Shown here in pieces: positions 55,386 to 64,000 of a stretch of 64,000 nucleotides of DNA. The first letter of the stretch is position 1, and each line of letters opens with the position of its first letter. Source of the stretch: Corticimicrobacter populi (GTDB lineage Bacteria; Pseudomonadota; Gammaproteobacteria; Burkholderiales; Burkholderiaceae_B); assembly GCF_003123725.1 (NCBI RefSeq), contig NZ_QETA01000008.1, positions 1 through 64,000 on the forward strand, written 5' to 3'. A model generated the notes under the pieces. That model worked only from the letters and a program-made list of their open reading frames with translations, was not told where the DNA came from and ran no database searches. Made by a program: the position numbers and the translations under genes.

Positions 55386-56855
55386 ATGGCAACTAGCTCC
55401 ATCGGATCCAACCTCGGCGCCGGCTCGGGCCTGCCACTGCAGGAAATGATCGCCAAACTGCGCACGGTGGAAGAGCAACCGCTGATCCTGATGCGCAACC
55501 AGAATTCCCGCTATACCAGCCAGCTCAACGCCTATGAGTCACTGAAAAAATCCGTCACTGCTCTGCAAACTGCCGGCAAGACACTCCAGCGCGATCCGGA
55601 CTCCATCCTCGATCGCGACAAGCATGTCAACGTGTTCGGTACCACATCATCGACCGTCATCGGCGGCGAGGGCTACATGACGGCCACCACGGGCAATGGT
55701 GCCATTGCCGGCCAATACCAGATCACGATCCAGCAACTGGCCACGCGCGGCGTACATTCCGCGCAGCTTGATGGAGTCGACCGTTACGAGCAGATGGGCA
55801 CGGGTGGCACCATCACATTCCAGCTCAAAGGCGATGCAGCAGATGCCAAACCGCGCACGCTCGACCTATCCAAACTCAAGGGCACCTCCCTTGAGGAAAT
55901 CGTCAAGGGCATCAACGACGACAAGACCCTGGGTGTCCGTGCCACGATCATCAACGACGGCACGACCAACCATCTGCAACTGTCCTCCGCCGACACTGGC
56001 ACCGAAGCCGAGATCGTCAATGTCGCCGTGGCAGGCAATACCGAAGTGGCAACTCTCTTCGGCAATCTGCAGCAAAGTGATGCGCAAAAAGCGAAAGATG
56101 CGCTTTTTACCGTCAATGGCATTGCCATTACCAGTGGTTCGAATTCGGTCAAGGATGCCATCCAGGGCATCACGCTCGACCTGACCGCGACCACGGCACT
56201 CGACCCCAATGATCCCAATTCGGCACACCGCCAGCTCCAGCTTCAGGTGGAAGACGACCTCACGCCGGCAAGCGACGCCATCAAGGCGTTCGTCAACGCA
56301 TACAATGCCGTGCTCACCCAGATCGACACCTACACCAGATACAATGCAGACAGTGAGGATCGCACCACGGATGGTGTCCTCAGCGGCGATTACACGGTGC
56401 GCAGCATCCAGGGCAAGCTTCGCGAAACACTTTCCCCTACGCTCAGCGAAGGGGAAATCCGCACACTGTCCAAACTGGGCATCACCACCAACTACAAGAC
56501 CGGTAAGCTTGAGATCGACGAGACCAAGCTCAACGAGGGCCTGAAGGATCATGCGGGTGATGTGTCCGCCCTGTTCCAGGGGGAAAACGGTGTGGTCGCG
56601 AAAACCAACAAGATCACCGAAGACATGCTGCGCAATGATGAAAACGGCCTGTTCTTCAACCGGACCGAAGGCATCAAGGAAAGTCAGAAAAACCTGGAAA
56701 AGCAGTTCGAGGCTGCCCAGCAGCGCATCGAGCAAACCATGGCCACCTATGAAGCCCGCTTTGTCGCTCTGGACACTCTCGTGGCCCAGATGCAGAGCAC
56801 CAGCTCCTATCTGACACAACAGATCACCGTCCTCAACGGTACGCGAAACAGCTGA
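55386..56855 (+). CDS. fliD: Flagellar filament cap protein FliD (HAP2)
   Basis: Forms the cap that folds flagellin at the filament tip. 489 residues from MATSSIGSNLGAGSGLPLQE; the start has AAGGA 8 bases upstream, and the longer open frame before it lacks FliD similarity. N-terminal coil, variable D2/D3 region (ATTGNGAIAGQYQITIQQLA) and C-terminal coil (FVALDTLVAQMQSTSSYLTQ, QITVLNGTRNS) are all present. Confidence 0.97.
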   Translation: MATSSIGSNLGAGSGLPLQEMIAKLRTVEEQPLILMRNQNSRYTSQLNAYESLKKSVTALQTAGKTLQRDPDSILDRDKHVNVFGTTSSTVIGGEGYMTATTGNGAIAGQYQITIQQLATRGVHSAQLDGVDRYEQMGTGGTITFQLKGDAADAKPRTLDLSKLKGTSLEEIVKGINDDKTLGVRATIINDGTTNHLQLSSADTGTEAEIVNVAVAGNTEVATLFGNLQQSDAQKAKDALFTVNGIAITSGSNSVKDAIQGITLDLTATTALDPNDPNSAHRQLQLQVEDDLTPASDAIKAFVNAYNAVLTQIDTYTRYNADSEDRTTDGVLSGDYTVRSIQGKLRETLSPTLSEGEIRTLSKLGITTNYKTGKLEIDETKLNEGLKDHAGDVSALFQGENGVVAKTNKITEDMLRNDENGLFFNRTEGIKESQKNLEKQFEAAQQRIEQTMATYEARFVALDTLVAQMQSTSSYLTQQITVLNGTRNS

Positions 56856-56861
56856 TAAACC

Positions 56862-57299
56862 ATGAGCTCCCCAACCTATTCCGCACGATCCCACGCCCGG
56901 CGCTCCCTGGGCAGCTACGCCCAGGTCGGTGTAGAAACCGGGGTGCTCAACGCCACGCCCGAACGACTGATCACACTGCTGCTCGATGGCGCAACCAATG
57001 CCATCCGGCAGGCCCAGGAACACCTCGCCAGCGGCAACATCGCGGCACGCGGTCAGGCTATTTCCAAAGCAATCAACATTGTCCAGAATGGCCTGCGCAC
57101 AGGCCTGAACATGGAGGCAGGCGGCGAACTGGCCATCAACCTGGCTGACCTCTACGACTACATCGTCCGCCAGTTGCTGGAGGCCAACCTGCACGCTGAT
57201 GGCACCAAACTGGATCTGGCGCTGTCCCTGTTGAGCAACATTGCTGACGCGTGGCATACTTCCGTCGACCCGGGCTATTCATCACCAGCCCATCGCTGA
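56862..57299 (+). CDS. fliS: Flagellin export chaperone FliS
   Basis: Binds flagellin C-terminal helices before export. 145 residues: SYAQVGVETGVLNATPERLI, TLLLDGATNAIRQAQEHLAS and LNMEAGGELAINLADLYDYI are the conserved FliS blocks. 6 bases after fliD. The flagellin gene itself is not in the window. Confidence 0.96.
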   Translation: MSSPTYSARSHARRSLGSYAQVGVETGVLNATPERLITLLLDGATNAIRQAQEHLASGNIAARGQAISKAINIVQNGLRTGLNMEAGGELAINLADLYDYIVRQLLEANLHADGTKLDLALSLLSNIADAWHTSVDPGYSSPAHR

Positions 57300-57314
57300 T
57301 TTCAGAGAATTTCC

Positions 57315-57656
57315 ATGGCCCAAGCACCGACCGCATTGCTGTCGCGTTACGAAGAGCTCCATAGCCTGGTCAAGGCCATGCTGCTTGCTGCACAACGCGA
57401 CAACTGGGAATTCTTCATGGATCTGGGCCCCCGCTACATCACGCTTGCGGAAGAATTAACCAGCGCCTCCGCCATCCCAACCGAAACGGCAGACCGTGAG
57501 CGCTGCGCCGAGCTGCTGGAGCAAGTCTTGCAACTCGATACCGAGATACGCGAACTGGCAGATCAGCAACTCGTCCAGATCCGCCAACAGATCGCCCAGA
57601 CACGCCGTGAGCAGAAGCTGAATCGGACCTACGGCAGGCATCCGCAACCAGCATGA
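57315..57656 (+). CDS. fliT: FliD export chaperone FliT
   Basis: Helical chaperone for FliD; in Salmonella it also inhibits FlhDC. 113 residues, mostly helical (LLSRYEELHSLVKAMLLAAQ, DNWEFFMDLGPRYITLAEEL). Sequence conservation in this family is low, so the call leans on size and on the fliD-fliS-fliT order. Overlaps the next gene by 4 bases. Confidence 0.87.
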   Translation: MAQAPTALLSRYEELHSLVKAMLLAAQRDNWEFFMDLGPRYITLAEELTSASAIPTETADRERCAELLEQVLQLDTEIRELADQQLVQIRQQIAQTRREQKLNRTYGRHPQPA

Positions 57657-58864
57657 GTGGCGGCCCATCTGCGCCCAGCAACCTTCTCGTACAGCGCTTG
57701 GATACTGCGCTGGGCATTACGCTGGCCAAGCATGGCACATTGACGCGCGGTCAACAGCCTGCCTTTGCGCCGCATGTCGACAGAAGTGACCCGCCCGGGG
57801 CGGTCGGCCGTCGCCAGGATCAGGCGACACGAGAGCCAGCAGCCCGCGAAGCGGGTCGACAGTCCGCAGCAGACCAGACTCGCCAGGCGCGCCTGGGGGC
57901 CCAGAGAGGCTTCGACCTCGCCGCACTGAGCAAATTGTTTCCGTCCTCCCCGACCTCGCTCGGACAGGCGGCTCGCACCATTCTGAGTGTCCTGCAGCAA
58001 TACCCCCAGACGCAATTGCCACCGCAGCCGCAACTGCGCGCCCCACTCTGGAACAATCCCCCTGGCAGCACGCCACAGGCCCAGTCTGGTACAGGCACGA
58101 CAGCAAACACGGCGGGCAGTGGCAGCACAACCTCAACAACCGTGCCACAACCACAGGCCCTTTCTGGCATCCAGGGTGGCAACCCATCTGTAATGCAGCT
58201 TGCCCTGGCGCTGGCCCGTACCGTCACCCAAAGTGGCCTGTTCTACGAGTCCCAACTCGCCCGCGCCACCTACGGACAGCAACCCATGGCCCGTGTCCAT
58301 GCGCAGCCACAGGCTCACCTGCAAATGCCCGAGCAGGCAGCGCGCGGCAGGGCCGCAGCGCCAGCGCAGGGCTTCGCGCCTGGTCCCCAGACGCTCGCAT
58401 CCGCGACCACCACAGGGAATGCCTCTGGTCTGCAGCCTGGCCAGAGCACCGGGCAAATGCTCAATGCCGGTGCTCCGCCCCTGCCACCGGAAGTCACACT
58501 GATCGTACGTCAGCAACTCGACATCCTGGCCCAGCAATCCGTCATGTTCCAGGGCGAGGCCTGGCCCGGCACACCGATGGAGTGGGAGATCGAACGCAGG
58601 CAGGGTCAGGAGCGCCAGGGTACCGAGGAGGCCACTGATGATACCGATCACTGGCACTCGCACCTGACGCTGCACCTGCCGAAGCTGGGCACCATTGCCG
58701 CTGACCTGCGGCTCCAGAATGGTCACTGGTCCGTGCATCTGTCCAGCGATCCGGACCATGCAGACACACTGCAACGGCAGGCAGCACGCTTGCGTGGACG
58801 ATTCCAGGCATCCGGACTGACCCTGCAGGACCTGCAGATTGACGCGGCGGGCGACACAGCATGA
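57653..58864 (+). CDS. FliK-like hook-length/export-control protein (second copy)
   Basis: 403 residues: low-complexity Pro/Gln/Ala-rich N-terminal 250 residues, then a C-terminal domain at about 275-395 (PPEVTLIVRQQLDILAQQSV, LTLHLPKLGTIAADLRLQNG, HADTLQRQAARLRGRFQASG) that resembles the substrate-switch domain of FliK. The canonical FliK is at 9576-10841; the two differ throughout. It overlaps fliT and the FlhB-like gene by 4 bases on each side, which ties it to a late operon. It may tune the export switch; this is inference. Confidence 0.75.
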   Translation: MSGGPSAPSNLLVQRLDTALGITLAKHGTLTRGQQPAFAPHVDRSDPPGAVGRRQDQATREPAAREAGRQSAADQTRQARLGAQRGFDLAALSKLFPSSPTSLGQAARTILSVLQQYPQTQLPPQPQLRAPLWNNPPGSTPQAQSGTGTTANTAGSGSTTSTTVPQPQALSGIQGGNPSVMQLALALARTVTQSGLFYESQLARATYGQQPMARVHAQPQAHLQMPEQAARGRAAAPAQGFAPGPQTLASATTTGNASGLQPGQSTGQMLNAGAPPLPPEVTLIVRQQLDILAQQSVMFQGEAWPGTPMEWEIERRQGQERQGTEEATDDTDHWHSHLTLHLPKLGTIAADLRLQNGHWSVHLSSDPDHADTLQRQAARLRGRFQASGLTLQDLQIDAAGDTA

Positions 58865-59160
58865 GCCAAGACAAGCGCCAACGCCAGCGGGCGGCCGTAC
58901 TGCGCTACGACACGCAGGAACCTGCGCCCAAGATCGTCGCCAAAGGCTATGGAGTACAGGCTGAAAACATCATCCGTACCGCTCGCGAAAATGGTGTTTT
59001 TATCCATGAGTCACCGGAACTGGTCGACCTGCTGATGCAGGTCGACATGGACCAGCACATTCCACCCCAGCTGTATGTTGCCATCGCCGAACTCCTGGCC
59101 TGGCTGTACCAACTGGAAAGCGAAGCCGGTGCCACCGACAGCAACACCCCAGGCACCTGA
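58861..59160 (+). CDS. Small FlhB C-domain-like protein (EscU/YscU/HrcU family)
   Basis: 99 residues. From RAAVLRYDTQEPAPKIVAKG to IPPQLYVAIAELLAWLYQLE it matches the part of FlhB that follows the autocleavage site (compare RFAVALRYQEG and IPAALYTAVAEVLAWVFQLR in the flhB at 41749). It has no membrane segments and no NPTH-type site. Such stand-alone proteins (called FhlB or FlhX) can replace the cleaved FlhB fragment in some bacteria. Overlaps the FliK-like gene by 4 bases. Confidence 0.85.
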   Translation: MSQDKRQRQRAAVLRYDTQEPAPKIVAKGYGVQAENIIRTARENGVFIHESPELVDLLMQVDMDQHIPPQLYVAIAELLAWLYQLESEAGATDSNTPGT

Positions 59161-59280
59161 CCACCGGCCTCCGCCACGCACAAGCAAACCCGCCCTATCC
59201 TGCTCGCTGTTTCAGGCTTTGCCAGCGACCGTTTCTGCTAGGCTAGTGCATATCCCTCCAACTCATCTGCCCAGCACATC

Positions 59281-60165
59281 ATGCCCCAACGCAAAGGCAT
59301 CATCCTGGCCGGGGGCTCAGGCTCACGGCTTTACCCCATCACTCGTGGTGTTTCCAAGCAGTTGCTGCCAATCTACGACAAACCGATGGTGTACTACCCA
59401 TTGTCCGTACTGATGCTGGCCGGGATCCAGGACATCCTGCTCATTTCGACGCCCGATGATCTGCCGGGCTTCCAGAAGCTGCTGGGAGATGGCAGCGGCC
59501 TGGGCATCAGCCTGAGTTATGCCGAGCAGCCGTCGCCCGATGGCCTGGCGCAGGCATTCCTCATCGGCGAGCAGTTCATCGGGCAGTCGCCGGTCTGCCT
59601 GGTACTCGGTGATAATATTTTCTACGGACCAAACTTTTCCGACCGACTGCGAGCCGCCAGCCAGCAACAGGAAGGAGCCACCGTCTTCGGATATCACGTC
59701 TCAGATCCCGAACGATTCGGGATTGTCGAGTTCGATAGCCATGGCAATGTCATCAGCCTCGAAGAAAAGCCTCAGCAGCCCCGCTCGCACTATGCTGTCA
59801 CCGGCCTCTACTTCTACGACAACGCAGTGCTCGACATCGCCCGCAACATCAAGCCATCCATACGCGGCGAGCTTGAAATCACCGATGTCAATCTGGCCTA
59901 CCTACAGGCCAACCGCCTGAAAGTGGAACTACTTGGCCGCGGCTTCGCCTGGCTCGATACCGGCACGCATGAGTCCCTGCTCGATGCCAGCCAGTTCATC
60001 CACACCATCGAAACCCGCCAGGGACTCAAGGTGGCCTGTCTGGAGGAGATCGCCTATCGCAATGGCTGGATCAGTGCCGACCAGCTCGAGGTCTTGGCAC
60101 ACCGACTGACCAAGACTGCATACGGCCATTACCTGTCCCGCCTGCTGGACGATTTTTCGCTTTGA
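59281..60165 (+). CDS. rmlA: Glucose-1-phosphate thymidylyltransferase RmlA
   Basis: Makes dTDP-glucose from dTTP and glucose-1-phosphate, the first step to dTDP-rhamnose and dTDP-amino-deoxysugars. 294 residues: nucleotide-binding loop [14 protein letters not shown] (11-17; Ser replaces the usual Thr of GGxGTRL), [33 protein letters not shown], and the conserved [14 protein letters not shown]. Full length. The 120 bases before it hold no gene and no clear promoter. No rmlB, rmlC or rmlD is seen beside it. Confidence 0.96.
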   Translation: MPQRKGIILAGGSGSRLYPITRGVSKQLLPIYDKPMVYYPLSVLMLAGIQDILLISTPDDLPGFQKLLGDGSGLGISLSYAEQPSPDGLAQAFLIGEQFIGQSPVCLVLGDNIFYGPNFSDRLRAASQQQEGATVFGYHVSDPERFGIVEFDSHGNVISLEEKPQQPRSHYAVTGLYFYDNAVLDIARNIKPSIRGELEITDVNLAYLQANRLKVELLGRGFAWLDTGTHESLLDASQFIHTIETRQGLKVACLEEIAYRNGWISADQLEVLAHRLTKTAYGHYLSRLLDDFSL

Positions 60166-60169
60166 TGAC

Positions 60170-61333
60170 ATGAACACTCGCACTTCGCCTCCGGTCTTTG
60201 TCACCCAGCCATCCCTGCCCCCGCTGGAAGAATTCCTGCCTTATCTGCAGGCCATCTGGGACAGCAAGACCCTGACCAATGGCGGGCCGATGCACCAGCA
60301 GTTGGAGAAAGCGCTGTGCGAATACCTGGGTGTCGATCATATTGCGCTGTTCTGCAATGGCACCATTGCCCTGCTGACAGCGTTGCAGGCACTGGATATA
60401 CAGGGAGAGGTCATCACCACCCCCTATTCTTTCGTCGCCACCTCCCACTCCCTGCTCTGGAATCGCCTCACCCCCGTCTTCGTGGACGTGGATCCGGCCA
60501 CCTTCAACCTTGACCCGGCACGAATCGAGGCCGCCATCACCGAACACACGACGGCGATCCTGCCGGTACATTGCTACGGGATCCCGTGCGACACGACCGC
60601 CATCCAGGCAATTGCCCAACGCCACGGGCTGAAAGTCATCTACGACGCAGCCCATGCCTTTGGCGTCGAGGACACAGGCGGCAGCATCCTTCGGCATGGC
60701 GATCTCAGCGTGCTAAGTTTCCATGCGACCAAGGTTTTCAATACCTTCGAGGGGGGAGCGATCGTCTGCCACGACGCCACAACCAAGCAGCGCATCGACC
60801 GCCTGAAAAACTTTGGCTTCATTGACGAAACGACCGTCGCTGCAGCCGGCATCAACGGCAAGATGAGCGAAGTGAATGCCGCTTTCGGCCTGCTGCAACT
60901 CAAGCATGTCGACCAGGCCATCGAGGCGCGCAGACAGTGCTTCGAGCTTTATCGAAGCGGGTTGGCCGATATACCCGGCATTCGTCCGGGGATCGACGGC
61001 GGCATCGCCAAGGCCAACCACGCGTATTTCCCCATTCTGGTCGAGCCACCTTACCCATTGAGCCGGGACGAATTGCACGCCCGGCTGCGGGCACATGGCA
61101 TCCATGCGCGCCGCTATTTCTATCCCCTGATCAGCGACTTTCCCATGTACCGGGATGCGGCCACCGGGCAATGGCCCCATGCTGCGCATCTGTCGAAACA
61201 TGTGCTGTGCCTGCCGATATTTCCCACGCTATCAAACAGCGTGATCGACACCATCATTGCCCTGATCAACGGCAGCACCAACGCCACGGACTCCGGAAAA
61301 AGGAGAGCGGGTGACGGCGGAGCCGTCGATTGA
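60170..61333 (+). CDS. DegT/DnrJ/EryC1/StrS-family sugar aminotransferase
   Basis: PLP-dependent aminotransferase that adds an amino group to a nucleotide-linked keto-sugar. 387 residues: FCNGTIALLTALQAL near the N-terminus, Asp159 in VIYDAAHAFG, and the PLP lysine Lys188 in SFHATKVFNTFEGGAI. Four bases after rmlA, so a dTDP-keto-sugar substrate is likely, but the exact product cannot be told. Its stop codon abuts the stop of the gene on the other strand with no gap. Confidence 0.9.
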   Translation: MNTRTSPPVFVTQPSLPPLEEFLPYLQAIWDSKTLTNGGPMHQQLEKALCEYLGVDHIALFCNGTIALLTALQALDIQGEVITTPYSFVATSHSLLWNRLTPVFVDVDPATFNLDPARIEAAITEHTTAILPVHCYGIPCDTTAIQAIAQRHGLKVIYDAAHAFGVEDTGGSILRHGDLSVLSFHATKVFNTFEGGAIVCHDATTKQRIDRLKNFGFIDETTVAAAGINGKMSEVNAAFGLLQLKHVDQAIEARRQCFELYRSGLADIPGIRPGIDGGIAKANHAYFPILVEPPYPLSRDELHARLRAHGIHARRYFYPLISDFPMYRDAATGQWPHAAHLSKHVLCLPIFPTLSNSVIDTIIALINGSTNATDSGKRRAGDGGAVD

Positions 61334-63277
61334 TCAGTCCCGGGCTGCCTGCCTGTCCAACTCCTCCAGGAAAGTCAGGGCCGACCAGAACCCGGCTCCT
61401 TGCTCCTTGTGCCCCTGCCAAACCTCTGGAATAAAGCTCACATCGCGATACAGGACAATCTGAGACCACGCAGCGGGCCAGTCAATATCACCCGTCCCGA
61501 TCAACACACCCTCGCCATTGATGCCTTTCGCGTCGGCCACATGCAGGTGTGCCGTATACGGCAGCAACAAGGCAAGTGCAGCCTGGAAATCGAGGCCAAA
61601 ATGAAAGCACACCATCTGCAAGTGTGACAGGTCCAGGCAATAACGCAGTCCTGAGGCCCGCGCCTGTTCGACCAGCTCGTCGGGCATCATGAATATATTC
61701 TGAAACCGTTGCCCCCCGAAATGCCATGGAAACGGTGCCATATTTTGCGGGATCAGTTCGGTACGACCAAAGTCCACCTGAGAACATGCATCATGAAAAC
61801 GTTCATAGAGTTCGGCACGACGGGTGACAGGCAGCGGCGCATCGGCAGAAAAGCCACCTACATTGGCCACAATCAGCAAATCGCCCGCCATGGGGAAAGA
61901 CTCGGCAATTTCATGTGTGGCATCCACCACACGCTGCAGGTTATTGATCGAACGCGCCCTGTAATCCTGATCATCCGCAACCAGGTCTAGCAGCTCGCTG
62001 TTTTCAAACAGCTCGGGCGCATGGACCACCAGGCGGGAGCAATCCACCTGCTTTAGATAACTTTTTGGCGAAACTGAAAGATCCCGGTAGGACAAGTGAA
62101 ACTCAAACAGGTCGGGTTTAATGGATTGCTGATACTGGCGAAAATCGTGATATCGGACGGGCACCCCCCAGCGAACCGGAAAATGGTATTCGCGCACGGT
62201 CGAAGCCTGTTCCTGCAAATCACCAGGATAAAGAAAATCTCCCTGCTCCAGCGCACGTTGGGCAACGCGGCCAATCAGACTTGGCAACTGATACGGCGGC
62301 AACCCCTGCCCCGGACTTGCAATGCGCAGCATCTCCGGGCCAAAGGTTTCTCCGGCAGCGATTGCACGTGCCGCGATCACACTTTTCCCCAGATGCTCCC
62401 GGTTCAACAGCTCGCCCTGGCTCGCATGGCGGCCTGGGCCTTGCGCGGGCAGTGCTTTCTCAATCTGCCGAATGCCTTCCACAAGCAGACGAAACTCGGC
62501 AGGCTCCAGGCTGGCCAGGTGATCTGGCCCTTCCATACCGCGATCCAGCGTGATATGGCGTTCAATGATCTGTGCACCCAACGCTACTGCAGCCAACGTA
62601 ATCGCAATACCGCGCTCGTGCCCCGAATAACCCACCACAGGATGGAGCTCCCTGAGCCGATCCAGATAACGCAACTGAATATCATGCTCGGGGGCAGGAT
62701 AGGTGCTATTACAATGCAACAGTGCAAACGGAACTCCCAGCGTTCCAAGATGCTCCACCGCACGAATGATTTCATGCTCGAACGACATACCCGTGGAAAC
62801 GATCAACGGTTTCCCAAGCGATGCCGCCTTGGACATCAGATAAGGATTGCAGAGATCGGCAGAGGCGATCTTCAGCGCTGCCACATCGAAGCTGGCCAGC
62901 GCATCCACGCTGGGCTCATCCCAGGGGGTACATAGATAGATCATCTCCTGCTCGGCACAATACTGGCGCAAGACACGATGCTCCTCCAGGCCAAGCTCCA
63001 CCTTGTCCAGCAGATCCTGTATGTACTCAACCCCCAGATCTTCCGCCCGCGATCCATCGGCCTTGCGGCGATACAGCGCATCCCGGTTGCGCAACTGGAA
63101 CTTGACGCAATCCGCACCGGATGCCTTGGCGGCATCCACCAGCTGCCGTGCCAGAGAGAGCGAGCCATTATGATTGTTGCCAATTTCCGCAATCACGAAA
63201 ACATGGTCTGATCCCACAGGACATCCATCGATCTCAAAAATCGCAGAACTGGAAATTATTGGGTCTTTGTTCGCCAT
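61334..63277 (-). CDS. NeuB-family sialic-acid-type synthase fused to a TIM-barrel domain
   Basis: 647 residues with three parts. (1) NeuB barrel at about 20-280 (VIAEIGNNHNGS at 28-39, CVKFQLRNRD, LKIASADLCN, VSTGMSFEHE, HCNSTYPAP, YSGHERG, ERHITLDR), which condenses PEP with an amino sugar in nonulosonic acid synthesis. (2) SAF domain at about 295-360 (GKSVIAARAIAAGETFGPEM). (3) About 285 residues resembling a sugar-phosphate isomerase/AP-endonuclease-type TIM barrel (RLVVHAPELFE, YCLDLSHLQM, LHVADAKGINGEG). Usual NeuB is about 340-350 residues. Overlaps the kinase gene by 22 bases. Product unknown. Confidence 0.88.
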   Translation of the reverse strand: MANKDPIISSSAIFEIDGCPVGSDHVFVIAEIGNNHNGSLSLARQLVDAAKASGADCVKFQLRNRDALYRRKADGSRAEDLGVEYIQDLLDKVELGLEEHRVLRQYCAEQEMIYLCTPWDEPSVDALASFDVAALKIASADLCNPYLMSKAASLGKPLIVSTGMSFEHEIIRAVEHLGTLGVPFALLHCNSTYPAPEHDIQLRYLDRLRELHPVVGYSGHERGIAITLAAVALGAQIIERHITLDRGMEGPDHLASLEPAEFRLLVEGIRQIEKALPAQGPGRHASQGELLNREHLGKSVIAARAIAAGETFGPEMLRIASPGQGLPPYQLPSLIGRVAQRALEQGDFLYPGDLQEQASTVREYHFPVRWGVPVRYHDFRQYQQSIKPDLFEFHLSYRDLSVSPKSYLKQVDCSRLVVHAPELFENSELLDLVADDQDYRARSINNLQRVVDATHEIAESFPMAGDLLIVANVGGFSADAPLPVTRRAELYERFHDACSQVDFGRTELIPQNMAPFPWHFGGQRFQNIFMMPDELVEQARASGLRYCLDLSHLQMVCFHFGLDFQAALALLLPYTAHLHVADAKGINGEGVLIGTGDIDWPAAWSQIVLYRDVSFIPEVWQGHKEQGAGFWSALTFLEELDRQAARD

Positions 63278-64000
63278 GAGGTCACGCCATCGAAATCAAA
63301 ACGGAAATTGGTAGGAGTACAACCGAACGCCTTAAGCGCCTGGACCACGGCACGGCGGGAAGGCGGTTGTACATAAAACAGGAAGAAACCACCGCCGCCC
63401 GCCCCGAGCAACTTGCCGCCCAAGGCACCGGCAGCCAAAGCAGCCTCGTAGATGCCATCGAAATGCGTACTGCTGACCCCTTTGGAGAATTGCTTTTTCA
63501 GCATCCAGATTTCATGTAGGCAACGGCCAAACCGGTTCAGTTCCGAGCGAATCAAATAATGATGCATCCGCCGGCACAGAGAGACACTGGCCTTCAGGCT
63601 CTCGGACTGAGAGGACATGGGTTGCATTTCCTGGCGCTGCTGTTCATGCAGGTTCCCGGAGTCGTGGGATACGCCGGTATCGCACAGCAGCAGGCAGGCC
63701 TCCAGCTCACTGCGCACGCTCTCTTCCAATCGGATGGGATGAACCCTGTTGTTCTGGTTCTCGAACTCCATCAAATTGAAGCCGCCGAAAGCGGACGCAT
63801 ACTGGTCTTGCCAACCACCCGATACGCCAAAGCACAGGCGCTCAGCCTGGAAAGCCAACTCTGCAATCTCATAAGCATTCCAGTGATCCTGGCGCAGCTC
63901 GTTGAACGCAGCGATCACGGCCGTCGTGGCGGCAGAAGATCCACCCAGGCCGGAGCCTACTGGAAAATCGGAGCGCAGATATAAATCAAATCCATGCTCT
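63256..64000 (-). CDS. GHMP kinase, HddA-like (5' end beyond window)
   Basis: Sugar kinase of the galactokinase/homoserine/mevalonate superfamily. The frame runs open to the window edge, so the N-terminus is missing. Visible: FPVGSGLGGSSAATTA (ATP loop, partly at 63919-63999), CFGVSGGWQDQYASAFGGFN, and the C-terminal LGGKLLGAGGGGFFLFYV. The GWQDQY block is typical of D-glycero-D-manno-heptose-7-phosphate kinases (HddA), but the true sugar is not shown. It is upstream of, and overlaps, the NeuB fusion gene. Confidence 0.9.
   Translation of the reverse strand, partial: EHGFDLYLRSDFPVGSGLGGSSAATTAVIAAFNELRQDHWNAYEIAELAFQAERLCFGVSGGWQDQYASAFGGFNLMEFENQNNRVHPIRLEESVRSELEACLLLCDTGVSHDSGNLHEQQRQEMQPMSSQSESLKASVSLCRRMHHYLIRSELNRFGRCLHEIWMLKKQFSKGVSSTHFDGIYEAALAAGALGGKLLGAGGGGFFLFYVQPPSRRAVVQALKAFGCTPTNFRFDFDGVTSWRTKTQ

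Noticed and set aside
55866-57257. Minus-strand open frame opposite fliD and fliS
   Set aside because: fliD and fliS are clear on the plus strand; no independent support for the antisense frame.
57840-58560. Repetitive Pro/Gln/Ala coding in the FliK-like gene as DNA repeats or CRISPR
   Set aside because: No regular direct repeats with spacers; it is low-complexity coding sequence.
1-64000. Insertion sequences, prophage, tRNA or CRISPR
   Set aside because: No transposase, integrase, cloverleaf tRNA or repeat-spacer array was recognised in the window.

Overview
This window carries one of the densest motility regions a bacterium can have: almost a complete flagellar and chemotaxis gene set lying next to the str ribosomal operon. 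The organism looks like a betaproteobacterium of the Burkholderiales, probably an Alcaligenaceae/Bordetella-type genus. The reasons are the fairly GC-rich sequence, the flhDC master regulator, and the order flhDC-motAB-(receiver)-cheAW-mcp-cheRDBYZ-flhBAF. The family placement is inference; no species can be named from the sequence alone.

Layout. (1) 1-3600, minus strand: rpsL-rpsG-fusA-tuf (tuf cut by the window edge), with a good sigma-70-type promoter at 3575-3603. (2) 3617-15395: fliE (minus) divergent from the compact fliFGHIJK-L-MNOPQR operon (plus), which makes the MS ring, C ring, ATPase complex, hook-length ruler and export gate. (3) 15453-24560, minus: five chemoreceptor genes, the first with a PAS domain (Aer-like). 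Two receptors share an 879-bp almost identical signalling half, and one ends in a CheR/CheB tether (DWETF). (4) 24670-35140, minus: flgBCDEFGHIJ and flgKL (rod, hook, rings, junction proteins). (5) 35275-36962, plus: flgA, flgM, flgN. (6) 37017-54493, minus, read from the right: flhDC, motAB, a CheY-like receiver, cheA, cheW, a sixth receptor, cheR, cheD, cheB, cheY, cheZ, flhB, flhA, flhF. (7) 54893-59160, plus: flaG, fliD, fliS, fliT, a second FliK-like protein and a small FlhB C-domain protein. (8) 59281-64000: sugar genes. These are rmlA plus a DegT-type aminotransferase (plus), facing a GHMP kinase of HddA type and a NeuB-family synthase fused to a second TIM-barrel domain (minus). They may supply a flagellar or surface glycan.

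Regulation. FlhDC probably drives the basal-body and che/mot genes. Three sites match a sigma-28 (FliA) promoter of the form TAAA-N15-(G/T)CCGTTAT, upstream of flgK, flgM and flaG. These would be the late genes released when FlgM is exported. Flagellin (fliC), fliA and flhG are not in this window.

The most unusual points are: the FlhB autocleavage motif reads NPLR instead of NPTH; FlhF has about 430 extra residues after its GTPase domain; two receptors show a recent gene-conversion tract; a second FliK/FlhB-like pair sits at the end of the filament-cap operon; and the NeuB-TIM-barrel fusion is coupled to a heptose-kinase-like gene.
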